A stretch of DNA of 43,472 nt from Leyella stercorea (GCF_021531355.1 NZ_JADYTS010000018.1:1-43472); one strand, 5' to 3'; numbered from the stretch's first letter, positions 13,483-22,456 are shown. The notes: generated from the letters alone by a model not told the origin. Translations and numbers: made by a program.

Positions 13483-14106
13483 TTATTCTTTATTCCTTTT
13501 CTTCAGCGGTCCACTATGAGGTCCACGGTTCAGCGTCACACCATGCTTGTTGAGTATGCGGAACACGGAACTTCGGCTTGTGAAGCCGCTGATGGCAAAG
13601 ATGTCATCTATGCTGTGCCCCTCGTTGTACATGTTCACGATATTCTTCTCACGCTCCAGTTTCGACAGTGCCCTTTCCGACTTCTTGGGCGGCCGGATAT
13701 TCTGTTGCAGATGGATGATGTGTGCCGATGCCTTGCGCAGCACGGCACACTCCTCAGAGAGTGACCCGAACATACGGATGACCTGTGAGGGCTTGGTGTC
13801 GGGGAAAAGTTCGTCAAACGTATCGATGCGGTCTTGGATGGAGATGATGCGAACCACCTTCACACGGCAGTATTCTATGAATGTAGCCAGTTCACGGGTG
13901 CCACGCAGTGCGTTACTGAACCTCGACACCACCAGCTCGTCGCCGCGCTCCAGACTCGATATGAGCTGCTTCCACATCGGGCGCAGCCTCTCGTGTTCGG
14001 ACAGTTCCTCTATCACCTGAACACAGCCGTATTGCTGCATCCAAGCCTTGTCTTCTGCATACTCTTCGCCATTGGTGGCGATAAAGATGTAACCTACTTT
14101 TGCCAT
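13483..14106 (-). CDS. Serine-recombinase-like protein lacking catalytic residues
   Basis: The 207-residue protein has the length and plan of a small resolvase/invertase: catalytic-like domain (1-130), GDELVVSRFSNALRGTREL, and a C-terminal helix-turn-helix GHSIDDIFAISGFTSRSSVF (about 168-187). In active enzymes the N-terminus reads YARVST; here it is YIFIAT, so the nucleophilic Ser is Ala and the adjacent Arg is Phe, and the usual DRLxR segment is SNALR. It is therefore probably a DNA-binding regulator and not a recombinase. A -7 box lies 32-39 nt upstream and a 14-bp operator-like arm overlaps the predicted start of transcription. Confidence 0.8.
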   Translation of the reverse strand: MAKVGYIFIATNGEEYAEDKAWMQQYGCVQVIEELSEHERLRPMWKQLISSLERGDELVVSRFSNALRGTRELATFIEYCRVKVVRIISIQDRIDTFDELFPDTKPSQVIRMFGSLSEECAVLRKASAHIIHLQQNIRPPKKSERALSKLEREKNIVNMYNEGHSIDDIFAISGFTSRSSVFRILNKHGVTLNRGPHSGPLKKRNKE

Positions 14107-14351
14107 ACTGTTGTACGCTATTAAATGAAATCAAGTGCAAAGGTACACTATTTTTCCGAGAAACAATCATACTTGAACGAAAAATCATACTTAAACACGA
14201 TAATTTGCCATTTTCTTTTCACTTGATTTCATTGAAAATCATACTCGCAAGTATGATACACAAATAAGATTAAACTTACTGTCATTCTTGCAAATATATC
14301 GCTGAAACGCATTAACTTTGCACCGTCAATTTCAAAATCAGACTCAAAATA
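14107..14351. promoter_or_regulatory. Divergent promoter region with palindromic operator sites
   Basis: Leftward -7 box TACCTTTG (complement of 14138-14145) serves the recombinase-like gene; rightward TAACTTTG (14313-14320) serves the lipoprotein gene. Between them are a 14-bp inverted repeat AATGAAATCAAGTG (14124-14137) with its complement (14220-14233), two direct sites ATCATACTT plus GAAC or AAAC (14166-14178 and 14184-14196), and a perfect palindrome ATCATACT/AGTATGAT with a 4-nt centre (14238-14257). Confidence 0.7.
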
Positions 14352-15473
14352 ATGACAACAATGAAATATGAAACCCAACTTTTCGGAGGACAAACCAACC
14401 TCCATTGCATGAAGCAAATATTGCATAATGCAAAATCAAACTCGCATGGCTGTATCAGACTTGCCATTTGTATTGCCACTGCGTTTGCCGTAGTCATGCT
14501 GACAGCATGTTCAGACGGAAACGGCACGAAGTCGTTCCATTCGAGCGATGAAGCCATCAGAGAGTATCATGGCTTTCTGACCACTCTTCGACAGAACGGC
14601 AAGGTCTCAATTCAGACATTAGTTAAGATTGTCAACGAATGGCGCGTGTTGGACGATTCCGTGACATCGTGCATCTCACGTGACACTGTCAGGAAAGCCC
14701 ACTCATACCCGTTCACGGTATATCATGAGTTGAACGACTCCATCCACATCGAGCTGTGCCGTATGGCGATGTCTAAGCAACGCACCTTTCACGACCTGCT
14801 CTATCTCAGAGAACAGACCTCTTCCCATGTTGGTGATGAGGAACTACAGCAAGCCGTGAAGGAAGCACAGCCATTCTTCGCTTCCTTGGATAGCCTGCCT
14901 ATATATAATAAAGGTGGTAAACAGGCGGTACTGAAGCGTTACCTGCTGTTCCTGCAAAAATCCGCCAAGCAAGGCATTCACGGCAAGGAAGACCTGCTCG
15001 CTTTCATCAAGGAAGAGCATTTGTATTTCAAATCCTTCCTGCAATACCTGCCGGATTTTGCTGACGATGACATCGGTGACATCAGACGAAACACCGAACA
15101 CTGCTGTCGGGAGATACTCCGTGCCGCCGACCGCAAGGATTTGTCCCACAAGGATGCAATGATATACCTCTCCATGCGCACCAACCACCGTCTGCTGCGC
15201 AACGCACAAGCGGCTATCGAGGATCTGAATAGTGGCAGGGTAAAGGACGAGCACACCATGCACGCCTACCTCCTGATGATGATGCAGCCGTTCATGACGA
15301 TGGATGACCTTTCCGTGAGCGTGCTCTCCGACAAGGACAAGGCAGACCTCTACAAAATAGCCGATGCGCTCCCCAAGGAGATGGACGGTCTGGCCAAGAA
15401 ACTGCACCTCGACAAGCAACGCCTGTCGGATATGCCCATGCTCATGATGAAGATTTATGTCACAAGATTATAA
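14352..15473 (+). CDS. Lipoprotein of unknown function
   Basis: The protein has a lipoprotein signal: a hydrophobic helix IRLAICIATAFAVVMLTAC whose Cys is followed by SDGNG, so the protein is probably anchored to a membrane facing the periplasm or surface. The 320-residue mature part is helical and charged, without a recognised domain. The first ATG after the predicted promoter is 14352; a second at 14409 would give a more usual signal length and is a real alternative. A GGAGG/CCTCC pair before 14409 could fold. It heads a rightward set of unknown genes. Confidence 0.65.
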   Translation: MTTMKYETQLFGGQTNLHCMKQILHNAKSNSHGCIRLAICIATAFAVVMLTACSDGNGTKSFHSSDEAIREYHGFLTTLRQNGKVSIQTLVKIVNEWRVLDDSVTSCISRDTVRKAHSYPFTVYHELNDSIHIELCRMAMSKQRTFHDLLYLREQTSSHVGDEELQQAVKEAQPFFASLDSLPIYNKGGKQAVLKRYLLFLQKSAKQGIHGKEDLLAFIKEEHLYFKSFLQYLPDFADDDIGDIRRNTEHCCREILRAADRKDLSHKDAMIYLSMRTNHRLLRNAQAAIEDLNSGRVKDEHTMHAYLLMMMQPFMTMDDLSVSVLSDKDKADLYKIADALPKEMDGLAKKLHLDKQRLSDMPMLMMKIYVTRL

Positions 15474-15497
15474 ACACCCCAAACAGAGAATACGATT

Positions 15498-15944
15498 ATG
15501 TTAGAACAGTTTTGCGATGATTTCCTTGCCGTCGTGCCTTTGCAGTTGCCAGAACTGCTGGACAAGCGCAAGATGGAGAAGCCTGTCAAGTATGACGATT
15601 ACGTGCTTCTTACTTTCCAGTTGAACACCCCTTTCACGATAGAGGAGGTGATGGATATGCTCGAAGACGAGATGGAAATGATAATCCTCTATCACCACAT
15701 TCCAAGCCGTCATACGGAGTTCGGACACAGCTGCTGTGCCTATTCCAACCCTTCTTTCGGACGGATGTTCAAGGTCAACGGCTCCACAGATGAGCGTGGC
15801 ATGGTCAGCCAGATAAAAGTGACCATCTATGACTCGCTGGAGCACATGTCGGCAGATGTATGCCTCGACCTCAGTCTGCATTGCAAGAACGGGTTCTTCA
15901 AATACATGAAGCCCAAGGAGGAAGTCCTGCTCGACTTCATTTGA
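15498..15944 (+). CDS. Unknown protein, 148 aa
   Basis: The protein is soluble and acidic, with a TPFTIEEVMDMLEDEMEM helix and a beta-rich C-terminal half (KVNGSTDERGMVSQIKVTIY). Two adjacent Cys (GHSCCAYSN) are present. No family is recognised. It starts 24 nt after the lipoprotein stop and is followed closely by another unknown gene, so it is probably part of the same transcript. Confidence 0.55.
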   Translation: MLEQFCDDFLAVVPLQLPELLDKRKMEKPVKYDDYVLLTFQLNTPFTIEEVMDMLEDEMEMIILYHHIPSRHTEFGHSCCAYSNPSFGRMFKVNGSTDERGMVSQIKVTIYDSLEHMSADVCLDLSLHCKNGFFKYMKPKEEVLLDFI

Positions 15945-16022
15945 AAGTTACATTTGCCAGATGACAGTCCTGTTCTACCGCAACAACGCTCCATTCTGTT
16001 GTCCACAACAAAGGCCAAAGTC

Positions 16023-16436
16023 ATGCCACAAGCTCCCGACCATCTGATGAAGGAAACGCTTTACATGAAGATTATCCATCTTCTCGACCGTCACCGCACA
16101 TGGCTGGAGATTGAGAGCATCGCCACTGTCCGCAACCACACGATAGTCAGGAACGGCAGAATGACCGACATCCTCAGCCGTGTGCTTGTGGTCAAGGCCA
16201 TCCACCATCATTTCCCCTACACGAGAGGGCAAGTGTGGCAGATAGCCGAGTACGACTTGGAACAGGCTATCAAGAGCCTTCGGACAACCGACGGAGCTTT
16301 CCGTCAGAGAATAATCAAGGGAGAACTGACACTGGAGGATGTGGAGCGTATCATATCCACTGCCACACACGGTGTCGTCCAGCCCGACCTGAGTCCACTT
16401 CCATTATTCACATGCTATACATATTATGACAAGTAA
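16023..16436 (+). CDS. Unknown protein, 137 aa
   Basis: ATG 16023 (MPQAPDHLMKETLYMK) is chosen, with AAAGG 10 nt upstream; a TTG at 15954 or ATG at 16047 are alternatives. The protein is helical and contains LEIESIATVRNHTIVRNGRM, which could be a helix-turn-helix, and the GELTLEDVERIIS stretch. Function is unknown. Its end overlaps the next gene by 11 nt, which implies coupling. Confidence 0.5.
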   Translation: MPQAPDHLMKETLYMKIIHLLDRHRTWLEIESIATVRNHTIVRNGRMTDILSRVLVVKAIHHHFPYTRGQVWQIAEYDLEQAIKSLRTTDGAFRQRIIKGELTLEDVERIISTATHGVVQPDLSPLPLFTCYTYYDK

Positions 16437-16920
16437 GATACTGTTTCTCATCCTGATGTCAGCGTTCTTCTTTGTGACGATGATTCTGCACAGAAGCCGC
16501 AGACAGTTTATGACACGGTTCTATCTGCGCATGACCGCGCTTGTGACAGCAAGGAAGCTCTACCGGTTGATGCTGCTCATCCTGCTGTACGTGTTCCACT
16601 TCCTCTACCTCTGTGTACACTATAACGACATAGGCGTAGTGGCTTCCACCATAGCGTTTGCCATATTCTTTGTCTTTATGGATGTGGAGAGGTGGCTACA
16701 GCGTCTGCACGAGGAGCGGACACCCTTCTGCATCGCCGCGTTGGCGGCAGTGGTGTTTGTCTTCACTCCTCATCTGTTCACGCTTGCTGTCACCATCTCC
16801 TTTGTCCTTCTGGCATCACTGTTCTATCCCTCGCGCATAGTCATATCGCTGTGGAAGAACAAGGCTGACCGCAAGATGCTCCTCGAAGACACAGAAATGC
16901 TCATCATATACTACTATTAA
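16426..16920 (+). CDS. Small multi-pass membrane protein
   Basis: This 164-residue protein has about four hydrophobic helices: residues 4-20, 43-62, 68-86 and 98-132 (the last probably two), separated by basic loops such as RSRRQFMTRFYLR. It is probably an inner-membrane protein. No family is recognised. It overlaps the upstream gene and lies between unknown genes that end at the winged-helix gene at 17000. Confidence 0.6.
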   Translation: MTSKILFLILMSAFFFVTMILHRSRRQFMTRFYLRMTALVTARKLYRLMLLILLYVFHFLYLCVHYNDIGVVASTIAFAIFFVFMDVERWLQRLHEERTPFCIAALAAVVFVFTPHLFTLAVTISFVLLASLFYPSRIVISLWKNKADRKMLLEDTEMLIIYYY

Positions 16921-16999
16921 GTATCACCTGTATCATGCCGTTCCTTTTGTATAATGGAGCTGGCGACAAACAACAGTATTCACCAAACAGATTATTGAA

Positions 17000-17884
17000 A
17001 TGAAGAAACAGAAACATAGAACGAGTTCCGGCAAGATGTCTGAACGGATGTCCCTGTTGGAGTTCTTGAAAGAGAGGTCCGGGATAAGGCTGTCGAAGCT
17101 CGAAGCCTACCTTGACCTTGTAGACAAGGCTTCTGTACAGTACATCCCCAAGGATCTGTGCAAGCAGGAGTTCAGCCTGTCCAACGGGCAGTTTGTAATC
17201 ACCATTACCGAACTGGCAGGATGCTGGCATTGGCACCGCGCCACTGTCCGCACCTTCATCGAGCAGTTGGAGAAGATGAACCAGATTTCCGTCACCCGTC
17301 TCACGAAGAGCCAAATCATCACCATCCCGATGTTGGCTGAGACACCTGCCGTTTCTCCGATTGACGCAGCCTTGGATGTGTTCCGCCAGAAGATGTGTAC
17401 CGCATTGGACGAATGGCGAAGCGGCAAGATGTCCGCATCGGCTTGCGCCTCGGAATGTGAACAACTCTACGAAGATGCAACAGAGGAAGTAGCCATTATC
17501 TTGCAGAAAGCCGACAATGGCAATTCAATTGGCAAGGTGCCATGCGGAAGAAACATTCCCGAATCTGTAGGACACGCCTTTTGTATGACTGCACTCACAG
17601 CTGTCTGCGAAGCCACCTTCCATCAGGTGCTTTCGCAGGAAACAGATAACGCCCTCGTTACCTCCCTTCTTCCCTTCTTTTACAAAGACCTGGGAGGAGA
17701 CTGGCTCTCATTCATCGAGGCGGCAAAGGCAATATCAGAATTGGCATTGGATGGCAGCTCACCAGCCTTGCATCAGGAAAGCGCAGCCATCAAGTCACAG
17801 TTTCAGTCACTCTGCCGACCGTTCCTTGCCATTGTAGCCAACCAAGAGGGCTCCTGTCCATCAAAAGGCTGTATTAACCTCTAA
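17000..17884 (+). CDS. Winged-helix protein upstream of the relaxase
   Basis: The 294-residue protein has a basic start MKKQKHRTSSGK and a winged helix at about residues 62-110: FVITITELAGCWHWHRATVR, then FIEQLEKMNQISVTRLTKSQ. This resembles DnaD- or Rep-type plasmid winged helices, so a role in replication or in control of mobilization is possible. The C-terminal half is helical and unrecognised. It lies 208 nt before the relaxase gene, across the candidate oriT. It is the best, though weak, candidate for a replication-linked protein in the window. Confidence 0.5.
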   Translation: MKKQKHRTSSGKMSERMSLLEFLKERSGIRLSKLEAYLDLVDKASVQYIPKDLCKQEFSLSNGQFVITITELAGCWHWHRATVRTFIEQLEKMNQISVTRLTKSQIITIPMLAETPAVSPIDAALDVFRQKMCTALDEWRSGKMSASACASECEQLYEDATEEVAIILQKADNGNSIGKVPCGRNIPESVGHAFCMTALTAVCEATFHQVLSQETDNALVTSLLPFFYKDLGGDWLSFIEAAKAISELALDGSSPALHQESAAIKSQFQSLCRPFLAIVANQEGSCPSKGCINL

Positions 17885-17949
17885 TAATCACCGTACAACG
17901 CTTCTTCTTTTCTACTGGCACAGTGTTTACACGTCTGCCATTGCTGTAA

Positions 17950-18092
17950 AATAATCGGGCTTGCCCGTTGGTCGGAAATGAGGGAATTTGGGTAGCCTAA
18001 TACCCCTCTTGGTCTCCGACCATCGGGAGGCTGTCCTTACAAGCAGCAAGCTGGAGACAGGAGAGTTGTACACACATAAAAGGAAATAGGTT
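17950..18092. other. Candidate origin of transfer (oriT)
   Basis: A 208-nt gap directly before a MobV relaxase gene carries a compact hairpin CGGGC/GCCCG (17956-17967) and a nested structure: outer arms TGGTCGG/CCGACCA (17969-17975 with 18016-18022) and inner arms GGGTA/TACCC (17990-17994 with 18001-18005). Position and hairpin content fit oriT of MobV systems, which lie just upstream of mob. The nick site cannot be placed. Confidence 0.5.
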
Positions 18093-19544
18093 ATGGCAAC
18101 ACCAAAACAGGTTATGGATTTCCGACCATCTAAGGGAATCACCACAGCACAGAGCAACGAGCACCAACGCCGTTGGACGGAAAAGGGTTGGGGATCCGCT
18201 GAATCAACAGGCAACTACGACCGCAGCCGTGAGCGGCTCAACTTCGAGGTTCGGGGCGGCAAGGTTTGTCCTATAGACAAGAGCCGAAGCATCCCGGAGC
18301 GCATGGCAGACATCCTGCGGAGCCGTGGAATCAAAGACCCCAACGAGGGACTGGCAGAGCCACGCTTCCGCACAGTGGTCAATTTCATCTTCGGAGGCTC
18401 ACGAGAACGTATGACAGAATTGGCATTCGGTGACCAGAAGGTGAATCTCACTCACGGAGCGGACAATTCGCATCTAACCCGATGCAAGGACATTGAGGAA
18501 TGGGCAAAGGATGTTTACCGCTTTGTTGCGGACAAATACGGTGAGGAGAACATCGTCGCTTTCATCTTACACTTGGACGAAACCAATCCGCACGTTCACT
18601 GCACCCTCTTGCCAATCAAGGACGGCAAGTTTGCATACAAACAGATATTCGCCGGAAAGGACAAGTACGAGTTTTCTGCCAGGATGAAAGCCCTGCACAG
18701 CGAATTTGCCGATGTCAACAAGCGTTGGGGCATGGAGCGCGGAACTTCCGTCTCAGAGACGGGAGCACGCCACCGCACCACCGAAGAATACCGCCGCCAG
18801 CTGTCAGAACAGTGCACCACCATTGAGCAGTCCGTCGCCACCCATCAGCGGACACTCGCCTCGCTCCAATCGGACATCCGTCTGGCAGAGCGGAGAGTAA
18901 AAGGACTCACCTCAATGGTCAACAACCTCTTGCAGGAGAAGGCTGAGAAGGAGGCGGCACTTGCTGAATTGCATCGGCAGATTCTTGCAGGTCACGACAA
19001 TCCTGATGCTCTCCGTCAGCAAGTCCAAGAGCTGGAGCAGGAACTGTCCGCTATCCAGTCGAAACTGGACGACAAGCAGGAGAAGCTCTCAGAGGCTGAC
19101 CGCAAGCTCGATGCCCTGCGTGAGGAGATGACCGCCATGAAGGAGCGCACGGAGGAGTTGCGGCAGGAGGCACACAGATATTCCGATACTATCCGACAAG
19201 GTGCGGACACCGTTCTCAGAAATGCCCTTCTCGAAAACATGGTCAGCGAGTTCTCCGAACGTGTGGCACGGCTTTCCAATGAGGGCAAGGACGTGTTTGA
19301 CGGTTCCCTGCTTCAGGCCTTTGCGGAGAATGGAACGGAGGTGATGTACTGTGCCACGCTTCTATTCCTCGGCTACGTCGATGATGCCACCACCTTTGCC
19401 GAAGGTCATGGCGGTGGCGGCAGTTCGTCCGACCTCAAATGGGGACGTGACGATGACGAGGATGAACGCGCTTGGGCACGCCGTTGCATGATGAAAGCTG
19501 CACGCATGATGCGCCCCTCTTCCGGCAAAAGGAAGAAACGATAA
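18093..19544 (+). CDS. mobV: MobV-family relaxase
   Basis: This 483-residue relaxase has the MobV/Pre signature: NYDRSRERLNFEV (41-53), corresponding to the first motif, and HLDETNPHVH at 160-169, the HxDExxPHxH metal-binding motif. It would nick at oriT and lead the strand through the transfer channel. The C-terminal part (about 230-375) is a long heptad-rich coiled coil (QVQELEQELSAIQSKLDDK and similar), followed by a low-complexity Gly/Ser stretch and a basic tail SSGKRKKR. ATG at 18093 follows AAAGG. It is the only relaxase in the window, so this element could be mobilized by a partner as well as by its own transfer genes. Confidence 0.88.
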   Translation: MATPKQVMDFRPSKGITTAQSNEHQRRWTEKGWGSAESTGNYDRSRERLNFEVRGGKVCPIDKSRSIPERMADILRSRGIKDPNEGLAEPRFRTVVNFIFGGSRERMTELAFGDQKVNLTHGADNSHLTRCKDIEEWAKDVYRFVADKYGEENIVAFILHLDETNPHVHCTLLPIKDGKFAYKQIFAGKDKYEFSARMKALHSEFADVNKRWGMERGTSVSETGARHRTTEEYRRQLSEQCTTIEQSVATHQRTLASLQSDIRLAERRVKGLTSMVNNLLQEKAEKEAALAELHRQILAGHDNPDALRQQVQELEQELSAIQSKLDDKQEKLSEADRKLDALREEMTAMKERTEELRQEAHRYSDTIRQGADTVLRNALLENMVSEFSERVARLSNEGKDVFDGSLLQAFAENGTEVMYCATLLFLGYVDDATTFAEGHGGGGSSSDLKWGRDDDEDERAWARRCMMKAARMMRPSSGKRKKR

Positions 19545-19598
19545 GCGGCACTGTCACGTATCACCTGTTATAGTATTCACCAGATTAAATTGAACAAC

Positions 19599-21005
19599 AT
19601 GAGAAAAATACTTATTCTATCCCTTGGCTTCGCCCTTTCATTGGGTGCGCAAGCCAAAGACTATCACCGCACGGCGGACACCACCACCGTTGTATGCAGA
19701 CTTTCGGCAGACGGTATGCTTCGTCCGCTTAAACCTTCCTACATGAAAGGGGCATTGGTAGCTTCGCCATGGACGGACAACTGGTTTGTCCAAGCGGCAG
19801 GAGGAACTACGGTCTTCCTCGGCAAACCGCTCGGATGCAACGACCTATTCGGTCGCATGAAACCGGCATTCTCCGTGTCGATCGGCAAATGGTTCACACC
19901 TTCCGTCGGCGGTCGTCTGAACTATGGCGGTATGCAGTTCAACGACTGCAACAACTCCTCGCAGGACTACCAGTACCTGCGTGCTGATTTCATGTGGAAT
20001 GTCCTCGGCAACCTCTACAAGGACGATGTACACACTCTTGCCAGATGGAGTGTCATTCCATACGTGGGCGTGGGTATGCTGCACAACAAGGTGAATGCCC
20101 ACAAGCCCTTTGCCATTTCCTACGGCATACAGGGGCAGTATCATCTCTCCCCACGCATTGCTGTTACGGCAGAGATAGGCAACATGACCACCATGCAGGA
20201 TTTTGACGGCTATGGCAAGGCACACCGCCTTGGCGACCATCTGCTGTCCGCATCCCTCGGCCTCTCTGTCCGCATCGGCAAGACTGGCTGGAAGCGAGTG
20301 ATAGACGCTCGCCCGTACATCGCACAGAACGAATGGCTTTCGGCATACGCCTCATCCCTTTCTGACAGCAACAGCCGCTATCACGCCCAGCACGATCGAG
20401 ATTGTCAGACTCTGGAGCAGCTGCGCAAGATTCTTGCCATCGAGGGACTTCTGGACAAGTACGGCCACCTCTTTTCTGACGATGCCGCTTCTTCCGTCAC
20501 AAATGGCTATCCTCGAAACGACTACAGCGGTCTCAACTCGCTGCGTGCAAAAATGAGAGACAAGTATGGTAATGGTCAAAAGACAAAGGTCATGGAGTCC
20601 GCCTCTTGTACAGAAGAATATGGCAATGCTGAAGGTGAGCCGGAAGACGATTACCTATCGCTCATCCACTCAGGAAAGGCTTGCATAGGTGCGCCCATCT
20701 ATTTCTTCTTTGAACTTGGCACTGACAGGTTGCTCAACAGGTCACAGCTCGTCAATCTCGACGAAGTAGCACGCATCGCCAAGAAATATGGCTTGAAAGT
20801 TAAGGTCATCGGCGCTGCCGACAGTGCCACAGGCAGTGAAGCCATCAATGATAACCTCAGCCGTTCCCGTGCCAGATTCATTGCAGAGGAACTGATGAAA
20901 CGTGGTATGGAAAATGGCACCATCTCTCAGATTTTCGATGGCGGCATTGACGATTACTCGCCCAATGAGGCGAACCGCCATACCAGAATCCTGCTGTATC
21001 TATAG
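19599..21005 (+). CDS. OmpA-family outer-membrane protein
   Basis: From ATG 19599 (MRKILILSLGFALSLGAQA) there is a signal peptide ending near AQA-KD. The middle (about 40-230) has alternating strands such as VGGRLNYGGMQFND and YVGVGMLHNKV, typical of an eight-strand barrel. A linker leads to an OmpA-like peptidoglycan-binding domain: PIYFFFELGTDRLL, LKVKVIGAADSATG and NDNLSRSRARFIAEELMKRG. Adjacent to the relaxase it may help anchor or stabilise mating contacts, but this is inference. A strong hairpin terminator follows. Confidence 0.8.
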   Translation: MRKILILSLGFALSLGAQAKDYHRTADTTTVVCRLSADGMLRPLKPSYMKGALVASPWTDNWFVQAAGGTTVFLGKPLGCNDLFGRMKPAFSVSIGKWFTPSVGGRLNYGGMQFNDCNNSSQDYQYLRADFMWNVLGNLYKDDVHTLARWSVIPYVGVGMLHNKVNAHKPFAISYGIQGQYHLSPRIAVTAEIGNMTTMQDFDGYGKAHRLGDHLLSASLGLSVRIGKTGWKRVIDARPYIAQNEWLSAYASSLSDSNSRYHAQHDRDCQTLEQLRKILAIEGLLDKYGHLFSDDAASSVTNGYPRNDYSGLNSLRAKMRDKYGNGQKTKVMESASCTEEYGNAEGEPEDDYLSLIHSGKACIGAPIYFFFELGTDRLLNRSQLVNLDEVARIAKKYGLKVKVIGAADSATGSEAINDNLSRSRARFIAEELMKRGMENGTISQIFDGGIDDYSPNEANRHTRILLYL

Positions 21006-21066
21006 CCAGACATACAGCTCCGAACAAGAGCACTAAAACTTTTTTTTCATTGATAAATTTTAGAAA

Positions 21067-21104
21067 GGGAGGGCTTGTCCGTGATGGATAGGCCCTCCCT
21101 TAAT
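21067..21104. terminator. Bidirectional terminator
   Basis: GGGAGGGC (21067-21074) pairs with GCCCTCCC (21092-21099), with T-rich flanks on both sides (TTAATC on plus, TTTCTAAAATTT on minus). It can end the OmpA gene and the leftward ATPase gene. Confidence 0.75.
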
Positions 21105-21145
21105 CATATATGTATTAACGCATATTCTATGCGCATATCTTTTTT

Positions 21146-22408
21146 TTATCCGTGTTTCTCAGTACTTGACCAGTCAAGCAGGAAGTCATATATACTCATT
21201 ATCTGTATGCCGTTTTCGTCGCTCCACTGCTTGGTATGTTCTCCCACGATCAGCAGTTTGCGGAAAGAGTCATCTACAAGACGCAACGACCGTTTCTCCT
21301 GTTCCATCTTTTCTGCATCGGGCATACGCCACGCCGACTGGATGTAGATCCGCTCGCTCCCTTTGTTGCAGACAAAATCCACTTCCAATGTCACCCTCTG
21401 CTGCTTTCCTTCCGTATTCCTCACTCGATGATAGACGTTACCCACATCCACGAGCCATCCTCGCATACGCATCTCATTGTAGATGACGTTCTCCATGATA
21501 TGTGTCGGCTCGCTCTGACGGAACGACAGAATAGCATTCCTCAGACCTACGTCCTGATAATAATACTTGGACAACGAACCTATGTATTTCCGTCCTTTGA
21601 TGTCGAACCTTTCGGATTTTTCGATAAGGAAAGCATCCTGCATATATTCCAGATAAGCCGACACTGTCTTGTCGGTTATGCTCTGCACATTGCTTACGGA
21701 CTTGAACGTATTGGCTATATTCAGTGCATTGACAGGTGCTCCTATACTGGATGCTACGGTCTTCGACAATTCTTCAAATTCAGGTCTCAGTTCTATGTTG
21801 TTCCGCTCGTAGATGTCACGTAGATATACCGTGCGATAAAGGCGACGCAGGAAATCAGCCTTCTTCTCATCCCCAACCTGTGTAAGTAGTTGCGGCAAAC
21901 CTCCGTACAGTCTGTATTCAGCCCAACCGTCTTCTTTCGAACCATCATACACCGTCATGAACTCCTTGAAGGATAGTGGCCACACATGTATCTCGTCACC
22001 TCTGCCTCGGAATTCCGTCACCAGGTCAGAGGACAGGAAACGCGAGTTGGAGCCTGTGACATACACATCCGCCCCTTCGGTAACTGACAAGGAAGAGAGC
22101 ACCTCTACAAAGTCTTCCACCTCCTGCACCTCGTCGATGATGATATAATAAGTCTCATAGTCAATCATCATCTTTTCCACCCAGTCCAACAGGTAGTCCG
22201 GGTTCTTGAACTCTCTGTTCTTCCTACTCTCCATGTCGATGACGAGAATATGGTCTTCTCTCACGCCCTCATCCAATAGATGCTGATGAAAGAGTTTCTT
22301 CAGAAGGAACGACTTGCCTGAACGTCGCAATCCTGTGATTATCTTTATGAGCCCGTTGTTCTTTGAACGGCTCAACTGTTCTATGTATCTATATCTGTTT
22401 ACTATCAT
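21146..22408 (-). CDS. AAA ATPase with DUF4143
   Basis: This 420-residue protein has Walker A GLRRSGKS (about 26-33), Walker B YYIIIDEVQEV and the C-terminal DUF4143 region with FLIEKSERFDIKGRKYI and HIMENVIYNEMRMRGW. AAA_14/DUF4143 proteins are common in Bacteroidota, sometimes in large families; their role is unknown, with an endonuclease-like C-terminal domain proposed. It stands alone on the minus strand with its own promoter and a strong dyad in its leader, so it looks like an inserted cargo gene. Confidence 0.85.
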   Translation of the reverse strand: MIVNRYRYIEQLSRSKNNGLIKIITGLRRSGKSFLLKKLFHQHLLDEGVREDHILVIDMESRKNREFKNPDYLLDWVEKMMIDYETYYIIIDEVQEVEDFVEVLSSLSVTEGADVYVTGSNSRFLSSDLVTEFRGRGDEIHVWPLSFKEFMTVYDGSKEDGWAEYRLYGGLPQLLTQVGDEKKADFLRRLYRTVYLRDIYERNNIELRPEFEELSKTVASSIGAPVNALNIANTFKSVSNVQSITDKTVSAYLEYMQDAFLIEKSERFDIKGRKYIGSLSKYYYQDVGLRNAILSFRQSEPTHIMENVIYNEMRMRGWLVDVGNVYHRVRNTEGKQQRVTLEVDFVCNKGSERIYIQSAWRMPDAEKMEQEKRSLRLVDDSFRKLLIVGEHTKQWSDENGIQIMSIYDFLLDWSSTEKHG

Positions 22409-22414
22409 ATTTTA

Positions 22415-22456
22415 CGAAAAACTGTCACTTGTGACACTTTTTCGGAGGCAAAGTTA
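22415..22456 (-). promoter_or_regulatory. Promoter and strong dyad of the AAA ATPase gene
   Basis: On the minus strand the -7 box TAACTTTG lies at 22449-22456. Just downstream, arms 22415-22428 and 22431-22444 (CGAAAAACTGTCAC and GTGACACTTTTTCG) match at 13 of 14 positions with a 2-nt centre. The dyad begins at the predicted transcription start and ends 6 nt before the ATG: an operator or a translation-blocking hairpin. Confidence 0.65.

Noticed and set aside
13483..14106. Active site-specific recombinase
   Set aside because: The Ser nucleophile and neighbouring Arg are replaced, so an active resolvase or invertase is unlikely.
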